Below are positions 23,462 to 33,179 of a DNA stretch of 64,000 nt, one piece after another. Origin of the DNA: Pictodentalium vernedei (taxonomy: Eukaryota > Mollusca > Scaphopoda > Dentaliida > Dentaliidae). The stretch lies in assembly GCA_031216915.1 (NCBI GenBank), contig CM062293.1, positions 148,994,285 through 149,058,284 of the forward strand, in the 5' to 3' direction. Numbering within the stretch: position 1 is the stretch's first letter; every line of letters begins with the position of its first letter. The position numbers were made by a program, and so were the translations under genes. Below the pieces are notes generated by a model. It was not told the origin of the DNA. It did no database searches and saw nothing but the letters and a program-made list of their open reading frames with translations.

Positions 23462-25584
23462 AGATTATAGAAAGCTTACCGGGGAAGCTCTCTGGAGACC
23501 GGAGCGACTCGAAGAGAGTTTTTCACCTTATTATCCTCTCTTGTGGATGCAGCCAGGGCAGCATCATGTCTAAGTAACTCCAGATTGCCACTGAAAGGGC
23601 AGAGTTATACTTAGAATATGCTCTGGCCCTCGAAAGAACTCTCAAGGAAGTTTGAACATCCTGGAATTCTTTTCCTTCGAGACATAGTGATAACGCTCTG
23701 GTAAGGTGATCTGTGTAAGATAATGCGTCTAAACTGATTCTGTTAGACGAGACTGTCGTCTCCAGCGTACTGGAATGGATCGACATAGACTCCGGCAATG
23801 ACAACTTCAAGTCTTCTGCCTGGTCATCTAAAGGCAGAGGAACTCTCGGCCCGCCCTGTCATGCCGTTTCAAATCTATTTCTATTATTGATGAAAGACAG
23901 CTGTGGAGCATGAGATGGTAAGAAACCAGATTTGCCAGTCTTTGAGGCTAGCGTGAATATAGAGTCAATAAGAAGTTCAAATGTCCGCGTGACATTTCTG
24001 GACTGGGTCGGAAACTCAGGAGCTATGTCCCTATTCCCACAGGTACTCGGCACAAGCTGGGAAATTGAAAGAAAAATGATATTTGATACCATTTTTGAAT
24101 CTATGCTGACGTGCCCCTGTAATGGTATATAAATATTAACAAGGTAAACAACTCGCTTTTCGAAAACGATAGCACTCATCTTCGTTTTTCTCCCCTCAAA
24201 TTTGATTCACACAATGTATCCAACAATACCCAGTATCAATGGAAAGGGGAATGAATAAGCTTTACAGTGATGTATTACATGACCGTTGGGTGTTCTTGGG
24301 TTGTTCATGATAACTGGGAGAAGTTGCAGAAAAGGCCGAAAAACATTTAGTCGGACAAGAAAGTGCACAGTGAAATGAGGTTTATGAGCGACAATTATCC
24401 GATTTATTATAAATAATTCGAGGGCCTATTGTATATGGAGGGCAGATTCAAATATTAACCGTATACCTTTATAAATTACTAATCTCGGATCCACATTTAT
24501 TAATTTCTGGAGTTCACATTTAATGTTTATACACTTTTTAGCCGTAACTTTGACATCTTTTCCCAAGTTGACCTGAGTGGATGGCGTCCTTAGATACGCG
24601 ACTTGTGTAAAAGCTTTCCCCATTCTCCCATTGGCTTATTTTCATCAATGATTTTCTCGGCATAAATAGTAGCCAATGGGATGTCATTGTGCTTCTATGG
24701 ATGTCACTAGCTTTTTTAATTCCAAGGGAACGTTAAAAAAATGTATAAATGGCAAATGTGAACTCCAGAAATTAATAAACGTGGATGTGAGATTAGTACT
24801 TGATAAAGGTATATGGTTAATATTTGAAACTGCCCTCCATATACAATGGGACCTCGAATTATTTATAATAAATCGGATAATTGTCGCTCGTAAACCTCCT
24901 TTCACTGTGCACTTTCTTGTCCCGACTAAATGTTTTTCGGCCTTTTCTGCGACTTCTCTCAGTAATCATGAACAACCCAAGAACACCCAATGGTCATGTA
25001 ATACACCACTGTAAAGCTTATTCATTCCCCTTTCCATTGATACTGGGTATTGTTGGATACGTTGTGTGAATCAAATTTGAGGGGGGAAAAACGAAGATGA
25101 GTGCTATCGTTTTCGAAAAGCGAGTTGTTTACCTTGTTAATATTTATATATCATTATAGGGGCACGTCAGCATAGATTCAAAAATGTTATCAAATATCAT
25201 TTTTCTTTCGATTTCCCAGCTTGTGCCGAGTCCCTGTGCCTATTCCGGCTGAAAAAGTCTGTGTCCAGTGACGCTATCGGTCTCTTATCAGGTAACACAG
25301 CATTTTGGTCCGGCGGAACAACTTCTGGAAGGTGTTGCCATATGAAGTCTACGGCCACCTTATGTTGTCTGCAAAGGGAAAATTCCAGCTCCACTGATTC
25401 CCTTTCACCATCCGACTGGACCATACGAGAATCTCGGTCGTCCCTTACTGACTCTGCAGGGGAGCGAACCGACCAGCTTCCTCAGACAGTTCCCGTTCTG
25501 AAAAAGTTTCTGATGGCTGCTGGGATGCTGCGATGAGTTGAGTTATCTGTGATAGCAAGTCCGTCACAGAGGCCTGTGGAGCAT
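23200..25584 (-). pseudogene. gag-like ORF1, DIRS copy A, split by foldback element
   Basis: The C-terminal Arg/Ser-rich part (SNSGRSRNAGRDNRSDAPRS) and central helical part (SYTDHLTRALSLCLEGKEFQ) lie at 23214-24037. After the foldback insertion the frame resumes at 25239 with DFFSRNRHRDS, VDFIWQHLPEVVPPDQN and LSQITQLIAASQQPSETF. The N-terminal Cys-rich part is missing: at 25584 the sequence changes abruptly to the recombinase of copy C. Confidence 0.8.
24038..25238. mobile_element. 1.2 kb foldback element with 8-bp target duplication
   Basis: Flanked by cctattcc at 24030-24037 and 25239-25246. The terminal sequence is cacaggtactcggcacaagc at left and cacagggactcggcacaagc on the opposite strand at right. 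The two arms (roughly 24038-24640 and 24660-25238) are inverted copies of each other over most of their length, with divergence and small indels near the centre, which reads cattggct...agccaatg. Removing the element and one cctattcc restores the gag frame of copy A. The size of the duplication suggests hAT or another 8-bp-duplicating superfamily; no transposase is present. Confidence 0.85.
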
Positions 25585-25586
25585 AA

Positions 25587-26183
25587 GTATCCGATAGCAT
25601 AGACCTATAACCCTTAATAGTTATTGGCTGCAGTTTGATCTCGTCAAACAAGTACACCAAAAAATTAGCAATGTCTGGAATGGAGGGATCATAAATATCA
25701 ACAGAATGATCCCTACACCATCGAGAAAAAACCTTCCACTTAGCAGCATAATTTAGCGAAGAGGAGGTCCTCCTACAGTTAGAAATTGCGTCCACTGCTC
25801 GTCCTGAAAAATGCTTGCCGTGCAAAAAGGATTGCACAATGGATATACGTGAAGGTTGAGACCTTGCGGGTTGTGATGCAGTGTGTGCGATTTACCATGA
25901 GAAAGAAGGTCCTCCCATGGAGGAAGCTTCCAAGGAATGTCCAACAACAGAGACCTGAGTAGATTTATCCAAATCTATGGGGTGACAGAGATGCTACCAA
26001 CAGAAACTTACAGTAAGATTGCTTGATTTTTAGCAATATCTGTTGAATCAACGGAGCTGGAGGATAGCGTATCCTATCATTCCGTCCCAAGAGATCGTCT
26101 ACTGCGAACGCTTGAGGATCAGGGCATGCCAGCACATACATCTGCAACAGATTGTTGAGATGCGTCGCAAACAAGTCTATCAT
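25587..26183 (-). pseudogene. Tyrosine recombinase N-terminal fragment, DIRS copy C
   Basis: Contains KVFSRWCRDHSVDIYDPSIP, NFLVYLFDEIKLQPITIKGY and RSMLSDTYAP, then fuses in frame to gag of copy A (QASVTDLLSQITQLIAASQQ). The catalytic half is absent. The short overlapping frame at 25965-26183 (MIDLFATHLNNLLQMY) is the tail of the RNase H ORF. Confidence 0.8.
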
Positions 26184-26472
26184 AGGACGATCCCATTGGT
26201 AGCAGACCTGGTTGAATACTCGTTAGTTGAGAGTGCATTCTGACGGCAACATACAACCTTTCCGAGAAAGGGAGTCCGCTAGAACGTTCAGATGACCTGG
26301 AATATGACGGACCGACAGAAGAACCTGATGCTCCAGGACAAACAGAAGGATTCTCTCCGTTAAGTTGAACAACGGAATGGAATGAGTGCCTCCCTGGTTC
26401 CGAATATACGCTACTACTATCGAATTGTCAGACAGAATCTAAACATGTGAATTCCTAATAATGTTCATCCAG

Positions 26473-27813
26473 TCAAATTGACATCATCTCTTTGATGTTT
26501 ATGTGCTTGTTTAGGAACTGCGGATCCCAAAGACCCTGGCACCTCAAATCCGTTGGGCTCAAGGTTGCACCCCAACCTGTTTGACTGGCATCCGTCATAA
26601 TCGTAAAGCTCGGATCCGGCAGTTGCAGTGGCACTCCCTGAGTTAACCACTGAATATATGCCCATGTCTGAATCTCTTGTTTCACTTGGTTCGACAAGAC
26701 GATGTTCGTTTCCAGCGAATGAATCTTCACACTCCAATTCTGAGTAAAAAATATCTGGAGTGGACGAGTGCATAGGTGCCCCATCGGAATAAGATCCACG
26801 GCTGCTACGCACAAATCAATCAGTCGCATGAATTCTCTCGTTGTTAGTGAAGACAAAAGCAAGCGTAACAACTGACTAGTTTCGCTCTGGGTAACGGCAG
26901 AGGAACCAGATTGTTGTGCGTCTCGAAGCTCATTCCCAAGTGGATGAACAACTTGGACGGAACTAGATCCGACTTCTTTTCGTTTACTATAAAAACGAGA
27001 TGTCGGAGCAGTTGAAGCAGACTGAACATCGTTCTGAAGCATTATTCTGTCGCCGTACCTCGGAAGAATGTCGTCCAAGTAGGCCGACGTTACCGCAGAC
27101 GAATGAGCTCGGAAATGAGTCATTACCGAGTTCATTATTCGAGTGAAGGCCCAGGGCACTAGATTCAGACAAAAGCACATTGCTCGGAACTGATAAACGA
27201 CTTCTAGGACAGCGAAGCGAAGGTACTTTCTGAACCCCGGATGTACCATGATGTGAAAGTACACATCCTTGAGATCTATGCTCGCAGCGTAGTCGTTCAC
27301 TCGAATGCTCGCTCTTACCGATCGATTGGTCTCCATACAAAATTTTGGAGCCACGATCAGCTTGTTTATCCAGCTCAGATCTATAACTGGATGGAACAAG
27401 CTATCTGATTTTGGTACCAGGAACAGGTAACTGTAGAAACCGGGAGATTCAAGGTTTTCTACGACCTCTATTGCGTTCTTCTCCAGAAGAGACTGGACCT
27501 CTGATAGAAGCGAATCTCTTTTCTGAAGGTTTGACGGAAACCGAGTCCAACGTGGACTTCGTGTTAATGGAGGTTTTTCTTTGAAGGACAGTTGTAGACC
27601 TTCCGAAATAACCCCCTGAACCCATGGGTCGTCCGTAATTGACAACCAATTGGTTAAGAATCTTGACGGCCTTCCGTCCACTGAAGCCCAATAGAGGTTC
27701 TGACCATCACCTCCTGGATCTGCGAGGCATGCGGGAGGAGAAACTACGTCCTCCCCGACTCGCACCTCGACCAGTCGACCTAGGGGCATCTGACCGGTTG
27801 TCTCGGCCAGCAT
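26473..27813 (-). CDS. RT-RNase H reading frame, DIRS copy C (446 codons)
   Basis: The best preserved pol frame in the family here. By residue: 131-150 FLVPKSDSLFHPVIDLSWIN; 179-190 IDLKDVYFHIMV (motif A, Asp180); 208-228 motif B QFRAMCFCLNLVPWAFTRIM, where Cys replaces the usual Gly; 245-250 YLDDIL (motif C, catalytic DD at 247-248); 405-416 IMTDASQTGWGA starts RNase H (first catalytic Asp408). Residues about 265-322 are out of register (the true thumb, FIVNEKKSDLVPSK, reads in another frame at 26844-27029), so the open frame hides two compensating shifts. RNase H continues downstream with breaks. Probably inactive, since both element ends are missing. Confidence 0.8.
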   Translation of the reverse strand: MLAETTGQMPLGRLVEVRVGEDVVSPPACLADPGGDGQNLYWASVDGRPSRFLTNWLSITDDPWVQGVISEGLQLSFKEKPPLTRSPRWTRFPSNLQKRDSLLSEVQSLLEKNAIEVVENLESPGFYSYLFLVPKSDSLFHPVIDLSWINKLIVAPKFCMETNRSVRASIRVNDYAASIDLKDVYFHIMVHPGFRKYLRFAVLEVVYQFRAMCFCLNLVPWAFTRIMNSVMTHFRAHSSAVTSAYLDDILPRYGDRIMLQNDVQSASTAPTSRFYSKRKEVGSSSVQVVHPLGNELRDAQQSGSSAVTQSETSQLLRLLLSSLTTREFMRLIDLCVAAVDLIPMGHLCTRPLQIFFTQNWSVKIHSLETNIVLSNQVKQEIQTWAYIQWLTQGVPLQLPDPSFTIMTDASQTGWGATLSPTDLRCQGLWDPQFLNKHINIKEMMSI

Positions 27814-29359
27814 TACAACCCCTACCTGAGTCGCTACTCTGACTGTCTCTGGAGTAAGACGTAGAGGCTTTCTTAGATCCTCTATAGGAACTTCCCTTGG
27901 ACATACTCACCCTAGAAGTCCCTGACTTCTCCTCTCTACTAAGTCTAGTTTTTTCGAAACGGACTTAAGAGCAGAGAGTCAGAAGCTTTCTTAATAATCT
28001 GATTGTAGATTAGCAAAAGCTTACCATCAAAGAGAAACTCTCCTGAAACCGGATCGACTCGAAGAGAGTTTTTCATCTTAGAATCCACTCTTGTGGATGA
28101 AGCCAGGGCAGCATCACGTCTGACTAACTCCAAATTTGCCACTGAAAGGGCGGAGTTATACGTGGAATATGCAGCAGCCCTCGAAAGAACTCTCAAGGAA
28201 GTTTGAACATCCTGGAATTCTTTTCCATCGAGACGTTGTAATAACGCTCTGGTAAGGTGATCTGCGTATGATAAGGCTCTGTTAGATGAGATTGTTATCT
28301 CGAACATACTGGAGAGAATCAACATAGACGTCGGCAATGACAACTACAAATCTGCCTGGTCGTCTAAATGCAGAGGAACTCTCGGAACACCCTGTCCTGC
28401 TGTTTCAAATCTATTTCTACTGTTGATGAATGGCAGATGTAGAGCATGAGACGATAAGAAACTGGATCTGCCAGTCTTAGAGGCTAGCCTGAAAATAGCG
28501 TCATTCAGCAATTCAAATGTCCGTGTGACATTTTTGGACTGGGCCGGAAACTCAGGCGTGATGTCCTTATCCCCGCCAAAAAAGTCTGTGTCGAGTGACG
28601 CTATCAGTCTCTTATCTGGAATCGCAGCTCTCTGGTCCGGAGGAAGAACTTCTGCAAGGTGTTGCAGGATGAAATCTACAGCCACCTTATGTTGTTCTGA
28701 AAGGGAAAATTACAGCTCTGCTGATTCCCTTTCACCATCCAACTGGACCAAATGTGAATCTCGGTCATTCCTTCCTGATATTGCAGGGGAATGTACCAAC
28801 CCAGCTACCTCAGACAGTTCCTGTTCTGAAAGAGTTTCTGAAGGTTGCTGGGATGCTGCGTGGAGTTGAACTATCTGCGATAGCAAGTCAATCACGGAGG
28901 CCAGTGGAGCCACGGTCTTACGTTGTTTAGCCGCTGGAAGCTCCTGGGATGGTAACTCTTGCATAATTCTTTTATGTGAATGTCCCGACTGGTAAGGCCT
29001 CATGTCCTTGGCTACCAGATGGAGTGACCTGGTCGACGTGGAATCCCTGGACGGCAAAGCAGACGGGATATCTGCTCTTCATTTGATTGCGAAGACGGAA
29101 GCACACTTCCTGAAGACATCACAGAAACATCACCCTGTTCTTGTTCCTCTGAAAAACTAGAGTGACCCTGTGGCGAGAGGATCGGCATGGACCTCTCACC
29201 ACTAACAATATACCGTGACACATGTCTCCAACGTTTGTCATCCCAATTGGCACACACTGAGCAAGAATTAGTGCGAGTACATTGACTACAGCAAATACAA
29301 TGAACTTGAGAATCAGAGGAAGACTTCCTTGATTTACAATTTGAATAATATTCTTTCAT
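27707..29359 (-). pseudogene. gag-like ORF1, DIRS copy C
   Basis: ATG at 29357-29359 (MKEYYSNCKSRKSSSD). The first Cys of the N-terminal cluster is Tyr here (YSNC rather than CSNC); the rest (CICCSQC, CSVCANWDDKRW) is kept. Then PAAKQRKTVAPLASVIDLL, VDFILQHLAEVLPPDQRAA, TFELLNDAIFRLASKTGRSS, SYADHLTRALLQRLDGKEFQ and the Arg/Gly/Ser tail ending RGASRGGRSFSSR. There are several frame changes and a deletion after the N-terminal module (near 29,060). Confidence 0.8.
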
Positions 29360-29990
29360 ATTTTGAAAAAATATTAACAGCTGTAGTACTCGCACTAACC
29401 CTTGAAAATACAAAAGATACATAATAATAATATAATCCATTACAAAAATTTCGAAAAATAATTCAAAAATAATTCAAAAGAAAAAATTTTCGAAAAAATT
29501 TCGAGATGAGCCCAAGTTCCCAAAAAAGCCTAAATGTGGACAAAAATTTTAAAACATATTTAAACATTAATGTTACATTTACGGACAATATTAATGTATC
29601 TGACTATGAACAAAACCTTATAGAAGACAAGGAATCACCGTAAGAAGTAAACGTTGTCAACGTAAACAAAAGTGAATAAAAACTGGAAACAAGACTCCAG
29701 TCACTAAAAATATTGCCCGAAATCAGTAACCAATTTTAAAACACTATCCCATGTAAAACAGAAACTTCCACAGAAGAAACTGCAGTACATCGGATGGCAG
29801 ATGCATGACCAAAATGCCTAAACACCCCTAGGGTGAGGACGTAACCATGGGAAAACAAAATAAACATTCTGTAACTAAGCTAAAAACTCCCAAGAAATTT
29901 CAGTAAAACCATTTAAAAAATTATGCCAAAAGCATGAGAGATTAGCTACGGGGATATCAAGGAAAGGGAGAGAAGAAACACTGGTTAAAA

Positions 29991-30309
29991 AAATCAGATG
30001 TTCTGGCTTCTTTTTTATAAGGGGAGGGGGGGGGGGAATAAATTCTGTTGTTCACCCATTACCAACAGTATTGAATGGGGCTTCCCAAAGGAAAACCCCT
30101 TGAATAAACTGACTTTTGTACTTTTTCAGCCCACCTGGCTCCAATGTTACTTAGGAAATTTCATACCAAATGCCACAAATGTTCCCGATTTAATTCTTGA
30201 AGTATGAAAATTTGATTGTGTAAAATGTTTTTTCAGCATGAATAAAACACATGTCATCAAATAATATTGCATACCAAAATTGGTTCAAATCTGTCAAGCA
30301 GTTCTGAAA
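29991..30309. repeat. Old interspersed repeat, target of DIRS copy D
   Basis: G-rich run at 30020-30037, then sequence like that left of copy A (attgaatggggcttcccaaa, ataccaaaattggttcaaat, ctgtcaagcagttctgaaa). The last ~50 bp match 9970-10017 closely, and the DIRS left end starts at the equivalent base. Confidence 0.6.
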
Positions 30310-30348
30310 GTTAAAAAATTTATAGTAATTTATATATTTTTTATACTT

Positions 30349-30537
30349 ACCAATGACCCAGACATAGCTGGTGCTAACTCTTAAAATATAGGGCCAAACA
30401 CAAATTTTGCCCCCCAATCCCCAAAATTTGCATCTAAAACTAAAGAAAACATGTCCTGAGAGGCCCTCCACACTTCGCCCCTACTGCGCATGCGCAGTGT
30501 CAAGGACGTTCCGAAATTGGCGCCATTTATCATTCTA
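30349..30537. repeat. Left inverted terminal repeat, DIRS copy D
   Basis: 189 bp, accaatgacccagacatagc to cattcta, reverse complement of 37165-37353 with very few differences. Contains the palindrome tgcgcatgcgca at 30485-30496. Confidence 0.9.
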
Positions 30538-30611
30538 ATAACCAGTGCCTGGTAAGCGCTATGTACTCAGCGGGGAGGCAAGAGTTCCCAACTCCTGGGA
30601 GGGCCATCCCC

Positions 30612-30693
30612 GTCTGGGTCATTGGTAAGTATAAAAAATATATAAATTACTATAAATTTTTTAACATTTTTATACTGTACCAATGACCCAGAC
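30612..30693. repeat. ICR, DIRS copy D
   Basis: 82 bp, gtctgggtcattggtaagta to ccaatgacccagac. It is the reverse complement of the copy D right end fused to its left end, including the copy-specific palette around taaaaaatttatag. Confidence 0.9.
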
Positions 30694-31239
30694 ATAGCTG
30701 AATAGTAAAAAGGCTGGAGGGCCAAGGACATAGAGCAAAATGGAATACGCTCAATAAAATAAAATAGAGTCATCCCCTGTAGGGAAAAGAAGTAATAGGC
30801 CTTACATGTATCTTTCTTATTTATGATAAATTAGAAAGATACAACACCTTCCAAAAATTGAGCTTCATACATCCATGTACTCTATTAATATCCAATAATC
30901 CTTATACTAATAATTTTTAAAGTAAGCCAATAATAAAGTAAGTCTAGAGAATAGAGACTCTTATACTCCTAAAAGTGTGTGAGAATTGCATAATCATGTC
31001 TGTTGACATATGCAATATTCAAAAGCTATACTTTAAAAACTAAGACTTGAATGAATTTTATAAACTTAAACTTCTCACTAAACAACCATCCCAATAACAG
31101 CTCAGAATTACTAACTCCGGAGGAGGTATCCCCTTGTTTTCATAGTAAAAACAGGTGACCCAAGGGAACACCCTCCCCCCCCCCCCTTTTTCTTGCCCTG
31201 GGTCAAATAGCCCAGAGCGAAGAGGGCAGCCGAACGGAG

Positions 31240-32370
31240 ACACTGCCGAAACAGACAGCCTACCTAGCTATAGTAGCAACTGTTAAGTGAATGACATTCT
31301 GAGCAGTAGATAATAGACCTAACACTAGAGGCCTCCAGAAATGGACTCGATATTTCTGAGATAAAATTCATGAATGGATGGCTGAGCGCAATGAGCAGCC
31401 TTCAAAAATCTATAATAGAACACTATTAATGTAAGCCCAAGAAGTAGAAGAACTCTTACTTCATGAGCCGAAATCTTAAGCACAACTGCTAAGCCAATGA
31501 TATACCATAAGCAGTACGCTAGTTAATAGAATCCATTAACAATAAAATGGAGCGTAACGTCCTTCTACTAGACATCAAAGACAGAAGAAGCTTACGCCCT
31601 TGTAATAAACAGATATCTGTTTATAAATACATAAACTGTACCCGGAAAGAGTAAAGGCCTATGCCCATACGAAGACGGAAGGACCTTAAAAAAAAATAGG
31701 TTCCGGATAATAGGAGCCTAACTCTTATGCAACAATCCAACCTAAATAGTAACGGAAGTATTGATTCCGAAACTATGAAAGTGAAAATCATCCATCGATA
31801 GTGCATGAAACTCACTGACTCTACAGTAAAAGAGAAACCAATAGAATTACTGTCTAAAAGGTCAGAATTTGAAAACTACTGTTTCCAGAGGCTCAAATGA
31901 TTACTTAGCTAAATAAGAACCTGAAGTTAAAATCCGTATAGGAATTTAATCTAAAGATTCTAAGTCTATTTATCAAAAAGTTACTAACTGACTTAGATAA
32001 AGAGACAAAAGACTCAATTGTAAACTATCGTAGAGTGCATAGGTATGAGGTAATATAAACCTATAACCTAAATAACAACAGGCTGCAGTAGATCTTGTGA
32101 AACAAGTATACTAAAAAATAGCAATGAGTAGTATGGAGGGATCAACCATATGAACATAACGATCCCTACACCACGAATGAAGAGCCTCCACTTTAGTCGC
32201 ATAGAATAGCGAAGAAGAGGATCTCCTATAGTAAGAAATCGCGTCCAAAGCTCGTCCAGTACAGTGCTTACAATGCAATACGGACCACACAACGGAATAC
32301 ATGAAGGTTGCGACCTTGCTGGTTGTGATAAAGATGACACGATTTACCCAGTGAAAAAAGATCCTCACAT
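31240..32370 (-). pseudogene. Tyrosine recombinase remnant, DIRS copy D
   Basis: Aligns to the recombinase of copy B by nucleotide landmarks (gcagccttcaaaaatct, tcatgagccgaaatctta, ctaagtctatttatc, gcgtccaaagctcgtcc). The peptide fragments RALDAISYYRRSSSSL and FSYQLTSAE-like pieces are short, with many stops and single-base deletions. The catalytic motifs cannot be read in one frame. Confidence 0.7.
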
Positions 32371-32449
32371 AGAGGAAGATTTCACGTTAAGATCCACAGT
32401 AGACAAGAGAGTAAATTACTCATGATCTCTGTGAAGATAGAGATGCTAT

Positions 32450-33165
32450 CAACAGAAATGTATTGTGGTTGTTTATCTTAGCAATACCTGCTAAAAACAA
32501 CAGCGCCGGAGGATACGCGTATCCTATCATTCTGTCCTATAGATCAATAGAGCGTTAACAGTATTAGCTCAGAGATCTGGACAAGCCAACACATACGTCT
32601 GCAATTGATTAGCCAGCTGTGTCATAAATAAAACATCATTGGGCGCTCCCATAGATAGCAAATCTGATTGAATACTTGTTTGTTGAGAGTCCATTCTGAC
32701 AGCAACAAGCGACCCGTAAGAGAACGGGAGTGCGATAAAACAATCAGACGACCCAGAATATGACGGACCAAAACTGAACTTGGTGTACTATAACCAATAG
32801 ACGGATTCTTTCCATTAAATTGAATAACGGAAACGAAAGAGTGCCTCCCTGGTTCCGGAGATACGCCACTACTGTCGAATTAAAGGACAGGAATTTGGGC
32901 ATGCGTTTCTGAATAATGTTCATGCAATGACAAAGCAAGCCTAAAAAAACATTATTCCGCGGAAGTTAACTGATAGCTAAAAGACTGCAGAACCCAAAGA
33001 CCCTGGCACTTCGAATCCGTAGGGATCAGTATATATCCCAATCTGTTTGACTGGCAACCGTCATAACAGCCACACTCGGGTCCGGCAACTGCGGCGGCAC
33101 TCTCTGAGTCAACCACCGAATGTTTGCCCCAGTCTGAATCTCTTGTAACACTAGATAGACAAGAG
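32450..33165 (-). pseudogene. RNase H remnant, DIRS copy D
   Basis: Nucleotide homology to RNase H of the other copies (caaagaccctggcacttcgaat, gtttgactggcaaccgtcat, gagtgcctccctggttccg). Peptide fragment FNSTVVAYLRNQGGTLS corresponds to SDNTTVVAYIRNQGGTHS. It ends at the RT deletion junction. Confidence 0.7.
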
Positions 33166-33179
33166 AATGTATAAATCAA

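Larger units (their letters stand above)
10018..25584 (-). mobile_element. DIRS-like retrotransposon copy A, interrupted
   Basis: The left end gttaaaaaatttatag begins at 10018. The copy is in four pieces: 10018-10353 (left terminal repeat and first part of ICR), 12281-14001 (rest of ICR, 3' non-coding region and recombinase C-terminal half), 21090-24037 (recombinase N-terminal half, RNase H, RT, gag 3' part) and 25239-25584 (gag middle). The interruptions are a HINE-like element, DIRS copy B, and a 1.2 kb foldback element. It stops abruptly at 25584 against copy C, without gag N-terminus or right terminal repeat. Coding is on the minus strand. Confidence 0.85.
25584..29990 (-). mobile_element. 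DIRS-like copy C, truncated at both ends
   Basis: Begins at about 25584 inside the recombinase N-terminal region (gcataagtatccgatagcatagacc) and ends near 29990 in the 5' non-coding region (gaaacactggtt), so it lacks recombinase catalytic half, ICR and both terminal repeats. Order on the minus strand is gag, RT, RNase H, recombinase N-terminus. It keeps the longest uninterrupted pol frame of the window. Confidence 0.85.

Noticed and set aside
25445..25837. A new host gene of 130 codons
   Set aside because: It is a fusion of recombinase and gag fragments at a rearrangement junction.
26473..27813. Active DIRS pol gene
   Set aside because: The 446-codon frame contains an out-of-register thumb, RNase H is broken downstream, and the element has lost both ends.
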